A DNA stretch of 64,000 nucleotides from Desulfovibrio desulfuricans (lineage in GTDB: Bacteria; Desulfobacterota; Desulfovibrionia; Desulfovibrionales; Desulfovibrionaceae). Each line of letters opens with the position of its first letter. Positions within the stretch are counted from its first letter, which is position 1. This document shows, piece after piece, positions 1 through 11,507 of the stretch. The position numbers and the translations under genes are program-made. The stretch covers positions 24,176-88,175 of the forward strand of contig SUVB01000035.1 of the NCBI GenBank assembly GCA_015062205.1. The letters run 5' to 3'. The notes beneath the pieces were generated by a model, which was not told the DNA's origin, did no database searches, and worked only from the letters and a program-made list of their open reading frames with translations.

Positions 1-2848
<2,848 letters not shown>

Positions 2849-2953
2849 AAGGGCATATGTAAGCGGCAGCGGCGGCCTTGGCAAGGGCGCGGGCGCCGCC
2901 TCCCCCGGGCAGGCGGCAGGCGGGCCGTGCGGCCGGCTTCCGCCTCGCCGGCA

Positions 2954-2982
2954 TGGACAATCCCCGGCAAAACCGGTATAAA
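2954..2982 (+). promoter_or_regulatory. sigma70-type promoter for the exported protein at 3032
   Basis: The -35 TGGACA (2954-2959) and -10 TATAAA (2977-2982) are separated by exactly 17 bp, each matching consensus at 5 of 6 positions. An AT-rich stretch (ATTTTTACAT) follows the -10, and the start codon lies about 50 bases downstream. Inferred by eye only. Confidence 0.55.
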
Positions 2983-3031
2983 AATTTTTACATCATTGCG
3001 GGCCGTACCGGTCCCGCACCCGGGAGGATGT

Positions 3032-3649
3032 ATGCCCCGCCGTTTTGCCCTCATTCTGCTCCTGCTTCTGCTGCCGGCCGCAGGCCCCATGCCGGCGCGC
3101 GCGCAGGCCGCCGACAGCCTCACGGCCCGAAGCGTCTTCGCCCTGCTGCCCGAAAGCATCTTCGAAAACACGCCCGAAGGCCTCGACGCGGCGGGCAAGC
3201 AGCAACTGCTCAACGAAGGGCGCTCCGAATTCTGGGAACTGGCCGGCGAGACGGAAGACACCCTGGTCTTCGCCTCCCTGCCCCTGCGGGACACCGCCGT
3301 CGCCCTGCGACTGTTCCGCAATACGGCCGACGGCTCCGTAGAGGCTGCCCTGGGCACGCTGGGCGGGCCCATCTGCACGCTGGAACTGTGGCGGGTGGAC
3401 CATGCGGGCCGCGCCGTGCTTGCCGACACGCCGGAAGAGCCGGATGTGGACGAGTTTTTCGCCAAGGGACGCAAGATGCCGCCGGATGTGCGCGCCACGG
3501 TCATGCTCTGCTTGGGGCTGGGCGGTCTCAAGGCCGAACCGCAGTTCTGGACGGGCACGGGCATGGCCCATGTGCCGCTGGACAATGACGTGAGCTATCA
3601 GTGGACCGGCAGAAAGTTTGAAAAGCAGGTGCGGCCGCACGTGGAATAG
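3032..3649 (+). CDS. exported protein of unknown function
   Basis: A 205-residue protein that I do not recognise. It opens with a classic signal peptide: MPRR, a Leu-rich hydrophobic core (residues 6-15), then a Pro/Ala stretch with a likely cleavage after ARAQA, so the mature protein should be periplasmic. The remainder is a mixed alpha/beta soluble domain with an acidic middle, no cysteine cluster and no repeat. The start at 3032 was preferred to the ATG at 3028 (a different frame) because GGGAGG lies just upstream and the signal peptide begins exactly here. It has its own promoter and is convergent with trmH, the two stop codons being separated by one base. Nothing in the context suggests a role. 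Confidence 0.8.
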   Translation: MPRRFALILLLLLLPAAGPMPARAQAADSLTARSVFALLPESIFENTPEGLDAAGKQQLLNEGRSEFWELAGETEDTLVFASLPLRDTAVALRLFRNTADGSVEAALGTLGGPICTLELWRVDHAGRAVLADTPEEPDVDEFFAKGRKMPPDVRATVMLCLGLGGLKAEPQFWTGTGMAHVPLDNDVSYQWTGRKFEKQVRPHVE

Positions 3650-3650
3650 G

Positions 3651-4241
3651 CTACTTTTCCAGCCATTCCGCGAAACCGGCTTCCAGAGTTCCGGCGTCCA
3701 TGCGCGGCGCGTCGTACATGCCCGCCGCCTCGCGCTGACGGGCCGCTTCCGCCAGAATGACGGCCGCCGCCACGGACACGTTGAGACTCTGGATCATGCC
3801 GTACATGGGGATGTACAGTTCCCCGTCGGCGGCCCGGAGCAGGGCCTCTTCCACGCCGCTGTGCTCATTGCCCATAATCACGGCCGTAGGCCGGGTGAAA
3901 TCCCACTGCCGCAGGGGCCGGGCTGCGGGCGTAAACGAGGTGGCCAGCACCTGCATGCCCCGGCCGCGCAACTGCGCCAGCATGTCCCCGGCGTCCCTGT
4001 GGCGCTCGCTTTCCACCCATTTGCGGGCCGAGGCCGACGTCTTGCGGCCCAGGGCGGGAAAAGGCGTGTCCGTATAGTACAGATGCACCCGACTGACGCC
4101 GAACGCGTCGCACGAGCGGTAGATGGCCGAAACATTGTGCGGGTCGTGGATATTGGCGAGCACCAGCGTCAGATCCGGCTGGCGATGCCGCAACACTTCC
4201 ATGAGCCGCGCCTTGCGGCGTTCCGTGGGGTCCTTGGGCAT
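3651..4241 (-). CDS. trmH: TrmH-family tRNA/rRNA 2'-O-methyltransferase (SpoU/SPOUT)
   Basis: SPOUT-class RNA ribose methyltransferase, probably tRNA (guanosine-18) 2'-O-methyltransferase using S-adenosylmethionine. Motif 1 is NIHDPHNVSAIYRSCDAFGV, motif 2 is IMGNEHSGV and motif 3 is IPMYGMIQSLNVSVA; together these make the trefoil-knot SAM site. Length 196 residues from the chosen ATG, typical for TrmH. Two in-frame upstream starts exist (ATG at 4259, GTG at 4271); 4241 is preferred because GGAAAG sits at suitable spacing and family members begin shortly before TERRKARL. It is the last gene of the wbaP-like/GT9/trmH run, about 40 bp after the glycosyltransferase stop. The exact position modified is inferred from family only. 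Confidence 0.85.
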   Translation of the reverse strand: MPKDPTERRKARLMEVLRHRQPDLTLVLANIHDPHNVSAIYRSCDAFGVSRVHLYYTDTPFPALGRKTSASARKWVESERHRDAGDMLAQLRGRGMQVLATSFTPAARPLRQWDFTRPTAVIMGNEHSGVEEALLRAADGELYIPMYGMIQSLNVSVAAAVILAEAARQREAAGMYDAPRMDAGTLEAGFAEWLEK

Positions 4242-4282
4242 GGGGCTTTCCGTAACCATCCGCCGACGCACGCGCGGCGGGC

Positions 4283-5398
4283 TTACAACACGTCCAGGCC
4301 GTGCAGCGCGGCCAGCACATCCTCCACGGGCAACGCATCCAGACAGCAGGCGTACGGCCGGGGGTATTCAAATCCCAGATTGAGATAGGCGCACGGCCCC
4401 CTGCGGGGTAGGAGGGCGCACACGCGCGGCCCCACAGGCCCCCAGCGCAGCGGATTTGTGGGGCCGTGCAGGCCCACCGTGGACGCCCCGCACAGGGCGG
4501 CCAGGTGCATGGTGCCGGTATTGACGGAGACCACCCCCGCCGCACTGACGAAGAGCCGGGCCATGCCCCCGAGGGAGACCCTGCCCGCCAGCGAGCGCGC
4601 CGGGCATTGCGGGAAGGCGCGTAAAAAGGCCGCATTGCGCGCCGCATCGGCCGGGCCGCCCGTGAGATACACGCTGAAACCGCGCCGGGCCAGTTCCCCG
4701 GCCAGCGCAGCCCAGTAGGGCGCGGGCCATTCCTTGAGATCGGCATGCGCCCCCGCGGGCCACATGTGCAGATACATGCGGCGTTCCCCTTCCGCATCGC
4801 GCAACTCCGGCGGCAGCTCTTCCGGCGAAACAGCGGGCAGCTGCAGCCGCGGCGCGCCCGTCAGATCAGGATAGAGCGCACGTCCCAGCGCCAGAAAATT
4901 CTCCACCTCGTGCCGGTCATTGCGGTGAATGACCTTGCGCGTATAGCCGCAGGCACGGTGCTGCCCGGCCGTATCAAAGCCCACAGTGACGCCCGCCCCG
5001 GAAACATTGCTGAGCAGGGTCCCCAGGCGCGCCCACTGCGTGCTGTCCAGCAGCACGTCCAGACGGCGGGAGCGCAGCCACGCGACCATGGCGGGAATTT
5101 CGCGCACGCTGAAGGACGCGCTTTCGTCAAGTCCGGGCACAAAACGCGCGGCCGCCGCGTTGGCGCGGGAGGTCAGCAGCGCGAAATGCGCGTCCGGCAG
5201 ACGCTCGCGCAGGGCCGTCACCAGCGCGGAAAGCAGCAGCACGTCGCCGATGGCTCCCAGGCACAAAAAGCCCACACGGCGCGGCGGCGACGCCGGCGCG
5301 CGCGGCCCGCCCAGCCGCAGTGCGGCCCCGGCGCAGGCCAGAGGGATGCCCGCCCAATAATCCAGCCAGTGATTCCAGCGGTTGCCCCTCTCGCCCAT
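4283..5398 (-). CDS. glycosyltransferase family 9 (heptosyltransferase-like)
   Basis: A 371-residue GT-B enzyme resembling ADP-heptose:LPS heptosyltransferases (WaaC/WaaF/RfaF). The N-terminal Rossmann half opens with VGFLCLGAIGDVLLLSALV, the characteristic GAIGDVLL phosphate loop. The C-terminal half contains YLTGGPADAARN, followed by SLGGMARLFVSAAGVVSVNTGTMHLAA and then GLHGPTNP, the donor-binding segment of GT9. Likely role: addition of heptose or a related sugar to a lipid-linked glycan or LPS core at the inner membrane. The frame stays open further upstream, but ATG 5398 is chosen because it overlaps the stop of the preceding sugar-transferase gene by one base (TGATG), indicating translational coupling. 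The acceptor cannot be read from sequence. Confidence 0.88.
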   Translation of the reverse strand: MGERGNRWNHWLDYWAGIPLACAGAALRLGGPRAPASPPRRVGFLCLGAIGDVLLLSALVTALRERLPDAHFALLTSRANAAAARFVPGLDESASFSVREIPAMVAWLRSRRLDVLLDSTQWARLGTLLSNVSGAGVTVGFDTAGQHRACGYTRKVIHRNDRHEVENFLALGRALYPDLTGAPRLQLPAVSPEELPPELRDAEGERRMYLHMWPAGAHADLKEWPAPYWAALAGELARRGFSVYLTGGPADAARNAAFLRAFPQCPARSLAGRVSLGGMARLFVSAAGVVSVNTGTMHLAALCGASTVGLHGPTNPLRWGPVGPRVCALLPRRGPCAYLNLGFEYPRPYACCLDALPVEDVLAALHGLDVL

Positions 5399-6798
5399 CA
5401 GTACGCCCCGTAACCCGTAATGACCACCGGCACGGTCTTGGCCAGAATCCACAAATCCATCCAGACCGACCAGTTGTTGATATAATAATGGTCGTAGGCC
5501 ACCCGCTCCCCATAGGTGGTGTTGTTCCGCCCGGAAATCTGCCACAGCCCGGTGATGCCCGGCCGCACCATGCAGTACTCCTCATAGACGGGGCCGTATT
5601 TTGGTATCTCCGACGCCACAATGGGCCGCGGCCCCACCAGGCTCATGTCGCCCGTGACCACGTTAATAAGCTGCGGCAACTCGTCCAGGCTCACCTTGCG
5701 CAGGAACCGCCCCACCCGGGTGATGCGCGGATCATGCCGGAGTTTCTGGTCGCGCGCCCATTCCTCCCGCAGGGCGGGGTCGTCCGCCAGCAGTCTGCGC
5801 AGCACGGCGTCGGCGTCGGCGACCATGGTTCGGAACTTGAAAATACGCACTTCCCGGCCGTCGCGGCCGATGCGCCGCTGACGGTAAAACACCGGCCCCG
5901 GGCTGTCCAGGCGGATGGCCAGCGCGAGCAGCAGGCCCAGAGGCAGCAGCACCGCAGCGCCCACGGCGCAGAGCAGAATATCCGTGGCGCGCTTGAAACG
6001 CAGACGGCGCTTGTCATGCAGGTTCTGCCGCACCAGCAGCCCCACGGCATTGCCGAGGTCGCGCGGCGTCAGCCAGTGCGTCCGAAATCCTTCGCTGAAA
6101 AAGGGCACCAGCAGGACGCTGTCGAAATATCGCCCGGCCTCGGTAATGTAATCCGCCGCCTGCCCCTGTTCCGCCTTCTGCAACAGCAGAGCCACGGCGC
6201 CGGGCCGGCGGCGCGCGGCGTCGGCAAAACACGCGCGCGCGCCTGCCGCGTCTCCGGGCAGGGCGACGATGTCCACCGGGTTCAGGCCGCGCTCCGGGCA
6301 ACGCTTGAGGTAATGCCACAACTCGCGCCCGGCGTCGCTGCGGTCAAAAATGACCAGATCCTTGCCCCACCACCGGCGGCGGACAAAGAGACGGCGGCAC
6401 AGGGCGCGCATGCAGGGCAGCGTGAACAGCGTGGCCGCCCAGCTGCCGGCGACGACAATACGGGAATAGGCGTCCCCCGTTTGCGACAGGAACAGCACGG
6501 CCAGAATAATGCCGTAGAGCAGACTGACCATCTGAAACTGGGCCTTGAGTTCCCGATGCGGCGGCAGGCTTATCGTCTGATACAGTCCCAGCCCCATGCC
6601 CAGCAACGGCCCCAGCAGCAGCAGCGGCAAAGCCCAGTGGTACAGTTCCGGCTCCATGCCGCCGAAGGCCGCGCGCGCCAGAAAGATCAGCAGCGCCGTG
6701 CCCGTGAGGGCCAGCAGGTCAAAAAGGCAGAGAAGCGCCTTGTGCGGGGGGATGCCGCAAAAAAGAAGGGCTCTTACCCAGAGTGGCGTGTTTTTCAT
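5398..6798 (-). CDS. polyprenyl-phosphate sugar-1-phosphate transferase (WbaP/WcaJ-like)
   Basis: Initiating glycosyltransferase that moves a hexose-1-phosphate from a nucleotide sugar to undecaprenyl phosphate, the first step of O-antigen, capsule or exopolysaccharide assembly. 466 residues: N-terminal hydrophobic segments (about residues 10-130), a central Rossmann-like domain, a fifth hydrophobic segment preceded by RLRFKRATDILL, and the catalytic C-terminal domain with SPGPVFYRQRRIGRDG, FKFRTM, RVGRFLRKVSLDELPQL and MSLVGPRP, ending in the conserved MRPGITGLWQ-type block. The frame extends upstream without similarity to the family; the ATG at 6798 is taken because MKNTPLWVRALL begins the first helix. 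It heads the leftward glycan operon. Confidence 0.9.
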   Translation of the reverse strand: MKNTPLWVRALLFCGIPPHKALLCLFDLLALTGTALLIFLARAAFGGMEPELYHWALPLLLLGPLLGMGLGLYQTISLPPHRELKAQFQMVSLLYGIILAVLFLSQTGDAYSRIVVAGSWAATLFTLPCMRALCRRLFVRRRWWGKDLVIFDRSDAGRELWHYLKRCPERGLNPVDIVALPGDAAGARACFADAARRRPGAVALLLQKAEQGQAADYITEAGRYFDSVLLVPFFSEGFRTHWLTPRDLGNAVGLLVRQNLHDKRRLRFKRATDILLCAVGAAVLLPLGLLLALAIRLDSPGPVFYRQRRIGRDGREVRIFKFRTMVADADAVLRRLLADDPALREEWARDQKLRHDPRITRVGRFLRKVSLDELPQLINVVTGDMSLVGPRPIVASEIPKYGPVYEEYCMVRPGITGLWQISGRNNTTYGERVAYDHYYINNWSVWMDLWILAKTVPVVITGYGAY

Positions 6799-7265
6799 GT
6801 ATGCCGCTGTGCCGGGGCGCAGCACTCGGTTTGCGCGCGGCCTGCGCCGCGCCGGGTTCACAGTCAAACGGGCCGCCCCGGAACGCCCCGCGGCGCGCCC
6901 GCTCCGGCAGGCGGCAGGACGCAGGGGGAGGACCCGACAAACGCACAACCGGAATTTCCGCAGAAATGGTATGCGCATTCGCTGTAAAGCACAAGGCGGC
7001 AACAGGCGGGCATCAGGCGGCACAGGACGGAATTCCGCAGTCAGACGGCACGGCTCTCCCTTTTTTGCCGTACTGCCCGGGACAGGACATCGTTGCCCTC
7101 GGACGACGCTCTCCCCCTAAGGCGACCTCGCGCAACGCCTTGCGTCGCATGCCGCCTTCTGATACAGAAAAAAACTGTTTTGCCGTGGCCCGCGCGGTAT
7201 TGCGCCGTTGGCGTGCAAGGCCGCCCCGCTGCATTCATTTTGTTCCCCAGAAGAGGAAGCCGACC
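6799..7265. other. divergent intergenic region, no gene seen
   Basis: 467 bases between the leftward sugar-transferase gene and the rightward binding-protein gene. Open frames crossing it have no ribosome site or family likeness and are extensions of the flanking genes. A 10-bp perfect palindrome (cggaattccg, 7028-7037) and an 11-base segment of alternating A/T near 7160 are present, but I see no convincing -35/-10 pair for either flanking gene and no RNA structure. It should hold both promoters. Confidence 0.5.
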
Positions 7266-8009
7266 ATGAAAAAACTTTTTGTCTGCACCGTGCTGGCCGC
7301 CGTGCTGGCCGCCGTGCCCGCCTTTGCGGAAAAAACCTATGTCAACGGCATTGATCCCAACTATCCGCCTTTCGCCTATGTGGACGAAAAAACCGGTCAG
7401 CCTGCGGGCTTTGATGTGGACTCCATGAACTGGATTGCCAAGACCATGGGCTTCAAGGTCGAGCACAAACCCATGGCCTGGGACGGCATCATCCCCGCCC
7501 TGCTGGCCAAGCAGATCGACATGGTCGACTCCGGCATGAGCATCACGCCCGAACGCGCCAAGATGGTGCAGTTCTCCCTGCCGTACTGGACCGTCTCGCG
7601 CGTGTTTGTGGTGCCCGCCGCCTCCGGGCTGACGCCCGAACAGATCCTGACCGGCAAGGTGCAGCTGGGGGTGCAGCGCGGCACCTCCGAGGCCAATGCC
7701 ATCAAGAAAGAACAGGCGGAAAAGGGCTACGCTTTCGAGCTGCGCTTCTACGATTCCGCCCCGCTGGCCATCGAAGACCTGCTGAACGGCCGCATCCAGG
7801 CCGCCCTCATGGACGAGTTGCCCGCCGACAACGCCATCAAGACCGGGCGCGCCGTCAAGAAGGCCGGCACGCACGGCGCGCCCGACAATTTCGGCGTGGC
7901 CCTGCGCAAGGAAGACAAGGAGTTGGAGCAGCTCATCAACGAAGGCTACAAGAAGCTCATGGCCGATCCCTACTGGAAGGAACTCCAGAAGAAGTACCTG
8001 AACAAGTAA
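7266..8009 (+). CDS. periplasmic amino-acid-binding protein of an ABC transporter
   Basis: Solute-binding protein (SBP_bac_3 / FliY-GlnH family) that captures a polar amino acid in the periplasm and delivers it to the permeases encoded just downstream. 247 residues. Signal peptide MKKLFVCTVLAAVLAAVPAFA with cleavage after AFA; mature N-terminus EKTYVNGIDPNYPPFAYVD is the typical family opening (PPF.Y.D). Further family marks are GFDVDSMNWIAKTMG, WDGIIPALLAKQIDMV and GVQRGTSEAN. AGAGGAAG lies 6-7 bases before the ATG. The two flanking permeases and ATPase (8089-10209) complete the system. Substrate is not certain; the general fold fits glutamine, arginine or cystine binders equally. Confidence 0.92.
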   Translation: MKKLFVCTVLAAVLAAVPAFAEKTYVNGIDPNYPPFAYVDEKTGQPAGFDVDSMNWIAKTMGFKVEHKPMAWDGIIPALLAKQIDMVDSGMSITPERAKMVQFSLPYWTVSRVFVVPAASGLTPEQILTGKVQLGVQRGTSEANAIKKEQAEKGYAFELRFYDSAPLAIEDLLNGRIQAALMDELPADNAIKTGRAVKKAGTHGAPDNFGVALRKEDKELEQLINEGYKKLMADPYWKELQKKYLNK

Positions 8010-8088
8010 CGCTTCCGCGACGGACAACCTGCGGGCGCGCCCTCTGCACCGGGGCCGCGCCCGCGCTGACAAGAGGCGCCTTTCAGCC

Positions 8089-8781
8089 ATGCATTCGCTG
8101 CTTGTCGTGTATGACGCCCTGCCCTCCATGCTGGCGGGCAGTCTTGTCACCGTGGGCAATGTGGCCCTCTCGCTGAGCATGGGCCTGCTGCTGGGCGTGC
8201 CCCTGGCCGTGGCGCAGGTGTACGGCGGGGCATGGGCGCGCAGACTTGTGGCACTGTACGTATGGTTCTTCCGGGGCGTGCCCATTCTGGTGCTGCTGTT
8301 TCTCTGCTACGGCCTGTTCATCAGCATGGGCGTCTCGCTGGACCCCTTCTTCATCTGCTGTCTTGTGCTGGGCTGTACCAGCACCGCCTACCAGTCGCAG
8401 ATTTTCCGCGGAGCCATTGAGAGCATCCCCCGGGGGCAGCTCAACGCGGCGCGGGCCTTGGGCATGCGCGACGGCACGGGCATACGCTCCGTCATCCTGC
8501 CCCAGGCCATGCGCCTCTCCATTCCCGGCTGGGCCAACGAATTTTCCATTCTGCTCAAGGACTCGGCCATCTGCTTCGTACTCGGCACGCAGGACATCAT
8601 GGCCCGCACCTCCTTTGCCGCGGCGCGCACGCATGAGCATCTGGCGCTGTACGCCGCGGCGGGGGCGCTGTACTTCATACTGACGCTGGTGGTGCTCAAG
8701 CTGTTGCGCCGCCTGGAACAAAAAGTCCATGTGCCCGGCTATTCCTCCGGGATCGGCATGGAAAGCATGGGGATGGGATAA
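8089..8781 (+). CDS. amino-acid ABC transporter permease (first of two)
   Basis: Inner-membrane permease of the HisM/GlnP type, 230 residues with about five hydrophobic helices. N-terminal segment MLAGSLVTVGNVALSLSMGL contains the family opening. The cytoplasmic EAA loop that contacts the ATPase is visible as GAIESIPRGQLNAARALGM followed by ILPQAMRLSIP. The gene starts 79 bp after the binding protein and ends 5 bp before the ATPase gene. Sequence differs clearly from the second permease (9541-10209), so the transporter core is probably a heterodimer. The Met/Gly-rich C-terminal tail (GIGMESMGMG) is unusual. Confidence 0.92.
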   Translation: MHSLLVVYDALPSMLAGSLVTVGNVALSLSMGLLLGVPLAVAQVYGGAWARRLVALYVWFFRGVPILVLLFLCYGLFISMGVSLDPFFICCLVLGCTSTAYQSQIFRGAIESIPRGQLNAARALGMRDGTGIRSVILPQAMRLSIPGWANEFSILLKDSAICFVLGTQDIMARTSFAAARTHEHLALYAAAGALYFILTLVVLKLLRRLEQKVHVPGYSSGIGMESMGMG

Positions 8782-8786
8782 TACAC

Positions 8787-9539
8787 ATGGACCGGCAAGC
8801 GGTATTGCGGGTGGAAGGCGTCTGCAAAAAGCTGGACGGCAAGCCCATTCTGGACAACTGCAGCCTCACGGTGAACCGGGGCGAACTGAAGGTGCTCATC
8901 GGGCCTTCGGGCGCGGGCAAGAGCACCTTTCTGCAGAGCATCAACTGTCTCATCCCCCCGGACTCGGGCGAGATATACCTTGAGGGCCGCCGCCTCGACC
9001 GCACGGACAAAGCGGCGCTGTGCGCCTTCCGCGCACAGGTGGGCATGATCTTTCAGGACTTCAACCTGTTTGACCATCTGACCGCCGAGGAAAATGTGGC
9101 CATCGCCCTGCGCAAGGTGCGGGGCATGAAGGCCGCCGAAGCCAAGGAACGCGCGCAGGAAGAACTGGCGCGCGTGGGCCTTGCCCGCCGGGCGCTGCTC
9201 TACCCCGCCCAGCTCTCCGGCGGGCAGAAGCAGCGCGTGGCCATAGCCCGCGCCCTGGCCATGGACCCCAAGGTCATCCTGCTGGACGAGCCGACCTCGG
9301 CTCTGGATCCGGAGCTCGTGGGCGAAGTGCTGGCCGTCATCCGCGACCTTGCGGGCGGCGGCATGACCATGGTCATGGCCACGCACCAGATGGATTTTGC
9401 CCGGGCGCTGGCCACGGAAATCCTCTTCATGGAACGCGGGCGCATCATTGAGCAGGGCGCGCCCGAGGCATTGCTGGCCGACGGCGCGGGCACGCGCACG
9501 CGCGACTTCTGCCAGCGCCTGCTGGAAATGGGGGCCTGA
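8787..9539 (+). CDS. amino-acid ABC transporter ATP-binding protein
   Basis: ATPase of the GlnQ/HisP group that powers uptake through the adjacent permeases. 250 residues: Walker [10 protein letters not shown] (39-47), Q-loop in [17 protein letters not shown], signature [14 protein letters not shown] (143-156), Walker [15 protein letters not shown] (163-176) and switch H in MATHQMDFA. All catalytic positions are intact and length is typical. Begins 5 bp after the first permease and its stop lies one base before the GTG of the second permease, so the three are almost certainly co-translated. Confidence 0.95.
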   Translation: MDRQAVLRVEGVCKKLDGKPILDNCSLTVNRGELKVLIGPSGAGKSTFLQSINCLIPPDSGEIYLEGRRLDRTDKAALCAFRAQVGMIFQDFNLFDHLTAEENVAIALRKVRGMKAAEAKERAQEELARVGLARRALLYPAQLSGGQKQRVAIARALAMDPKVILLDEPTSALDPELVGEVLAVIRDLAGGGMTMVMATHQMDFARALATEILFMERGRIIEQGAPEALLADGAGTRTRDFCQRLLEMGA

Positions 9540-9540
9540 C

Positions 9541-10209
9541 GTGCTGGACACGGCCTTTTTCGGCAACGAACTGCTGCCCGCGTTGAACCGGGGGCTGCTG
9601 GTCTCGCTGGCGCTCATCATCCCCTCGGCCGGGCTGGGCTTTGTGGGCGGCGTGCTGCTGGGCTGCGCCCGCGCCTTCGGCCCGCGCCGGCTGCGGCAGC
9701 TGGGCGACGCCTACACAGCCCTTGTGCGCGGCGTGCCCCTGGCTGTGCAGCTGATGATGATCTACTATGCCCTGCCCAGGCTCGGCATTTTCTTTCCCCC
9801 CTTCGGCGCGGCCATGACGAGCTTCATCCTCTGCACCGCCGCCTATCAGTCCGAATATGTGCGCGGCGCGCTGCTCTCCATCCGTCAGGGGCAGATACGC
9901 GCGGCCCAGGCCCTGGGCTTCAGCACGACGCAGACCATTGCCTGGATCATCATCCCCCAGGCGGCGCGGCGCGCCCTGCCGGGCTGCGGCAATGAAATCG
10001 TGTACCTCATCAAGTACAGTTCCCTTGCCTATCTGGTCACCTGCATGGAACTCATGGGCGAGGGCAAGGTGGTCGCGTCGGACACCTTCCGCTTTACCGA
10101 AGTCTTCCTGGCCGTAGGGGCCTATTACCTGGCCATGGTGACGCTGGCCTCGCTGCTGCTGCGGCGGCTGGAAGAACGCTTCCGCATCCCCGGCTTCGGG
10201 GCGCGGTAA
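9541..10209 (+). CDS. amino-acid ABC transporter permease (second of two)
   Basis: 222-residue HisQ/HisM-type permease starting at a GTG one base after the ATPase stop; a GGGGG stretch in the end of the ATPase gene can serve as ribosome site. N-terminal [17 protein letters not shown] and the EAA loop [23 protein letters not shown] followed by [17 protein letters not shown] identify the family. Around five transmembrane helices, with a final cytoplasmic [15 protein letters not shown] tail that resembles the tail of the first permease. Sits at the end of the four-gene transporter; a 143-bp gap separates it from the BMP protein. Confidence 0.92.
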   Translation: MLDTAFFGNELLPALNRGLLVSLALIIPSAGLGFVGGVLLGCARAFGPRRLRQLGDAYTALVRGVPLAVQLMMIYYALPRLGIFFPPFGAAMTSFILCTAAYQSEYVRGALLSIRQGQIRAAQALGFSTTQTIAWIIIPQAARRALPGCGNEIVYLIKYSSLAYLVTCMELMGEGKVVASDTFRFTEVFLAVGAYYLAMVTLASLLLRRLEERFRIPGFGAR

Positions 10210-10352
10210 GGCGCTACGCTCCCCGCGCGGAACGCCCGCCTTTGCGGGGCGCTCCATGCGCGGGCAAACCCTTTTCGCGTTGATTCGCCGCGCGAACCGA
10301 CGCATGCGCCGCCCGTCGCCCGGGCGCGCCTCCCCATGCTGCGAGGAAAGTC

Positions 10353-11420
10353 ATGTCCGCACACTGCGTCCGCTTCCGCCCCCTGTGTTGTTTCCTGTTC
10401 CTCCTTATGGCGCTGCCCGAACCCGCCGCCGCTTCGCCTGACGCTCCGCAAGGCCCCCTGCGCGTGGCCCTGCTGCTCGAAACGCCCCTGGGCGACAATG
10501 ACTGGAATGACGCCCTGGCTTCCGGTCTGGAACGCGCCGGGCGTGAACTGAAGGTGCGCGCCTCCATCGTCGCCGCGCCGCAGGGGCAGGGCGAGGCCGC
10601 CCTGACGGAAATCTTCCGCGAGGCCGCGCGCGACAATGATCTCGTGCTCGTTGCCTCGGACAGGCTGCACGAAATCCTGCGCGACAATGCCGCCAATTTC
10701 CGCCGCACCATGTTCGGCTGCATTGACGCGGGCATCCGCGCGCCCAACATCATGTCCGTAACCTTTGCCGACGAGCAGGCCGCCTATCTGGCGGGCGCGG
10801 CCGCCGCCATGCTGGCCCGGCAGACGGCGATGCCCGGCATACGGGGGCAGAAAATACTGGGCTGGCTCTCCGGCGAGGATACGCCGGCCATGCGCTCCCT
10901 GCTCAACGGTTTTACTGAGGGCGCGCGCGTCATTGACCCGGAGACGCGCGTCATCCACGCCGTTGCCGGTTCCTTCGGCGATGCCGAGGCAGGCCGCCGC
11001 GAGGCGCGCAAACTGCTGGAGCAGGGCGCGGACGTGCTGGTGCCGGCCTGCGGCATGGGCAACGGTCCGGCTCTGGAGGAGGTGAAGGCGCACAACGCCT
11101 ACGCCGTGGGGCTGAACGTCAACCAAGACGCGGCGCTGCCCGGCCGTGTGCTGACCTCCATTCTCAAGCACCCGGACGCGGCCGTCTACGACATTGTGGC
11201 CGCGGCGGCCTCCGGCAACTTCAGAGGCAAGGAAATCCTCGTGCGCGATCTGAAGAACGGCGGCGTGGACATTACGGACATGCGCCCCTTCAAGGCCGCC
11301 GCCGGGGACCGCGCGCCCCGGGATATGGAGCGCCGCCTGCGTGAGCTGCGCAGCGAAATCGTCAACGGCGGCGTACGCCTCAAGTCCCTGCGGGCGCGCA
11401 CGCTCTGCGACTGCCTGTAA
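10353..11420 (+). CDS. BMP-family (Med/PnrA-like) periplasmic binding lipoprotein-type protein
   Basis: 355-residue periplasmic protein of the basic membrane protein family, which bind purine nucleosides or related ligands for ABC uptake. N-terminal signal peptide with hydrophobic core CCFLFLLMALPEPAAA, then the family opening RVALLLETPLGDNDWNDALASGLERA. Later family landmarks are FADEQAAYLAGAAAAMLA, GEDTPAMRSLLNGFTEGAR and DVLVPACGMGNGPALEE. The signal peptide contains no convincing lipobox, so it may be soluble. No ATPase or permease of the nucleoside type follows, so this looks like an orphan receptor; a link with the amino-acid transporter upstream is possible from position only. Confidence 0.82.
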   Translation: MSAHCVRFRPLCCFLFLLMALPEPAAASPDAPQGPLRVALLLETPLGDNDWNDALASGLERAGRELKVRASIVAAPQGQGEAALTEIFREAARDNDLVLVASDRLHEILRDNAANFRRTMFGCIDAGIRAPNIMSVTFADEQAAYLAGAAAAMLARQTAMPGIRGQKILGWLSGEDTPAMRSLLNGFTEGARVIDPETRVIHAVAGSFGDAEAGRREARKLLEQGADVLVPACGMGNGPALEEVKAHNAYAVGLNVNQDAALPGRVLTSILKHPDAAVYDIVAAAASGNFRGKEILVRDLKNGGVDITDMRPFKAAAGDRAPRDMERRLRELRSEIVNGGVRLKSLRARTLCDCL

Positions 11421-11507
11421 GCGCCTGCACGAAGGCCCGGAAGGGACCGCGCCGCGGCGGCCCTGCACCCGTCGCCTCCGCGTGCGGCCTGCGCGGGCGA
11501 CACGGCC

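Noticed and set aside
5320..6987. 555-codon open frame on the plus strand
   Set aside because: Antisense to the WbaP-like gene and Gln/His/Arg-rich without motifs.
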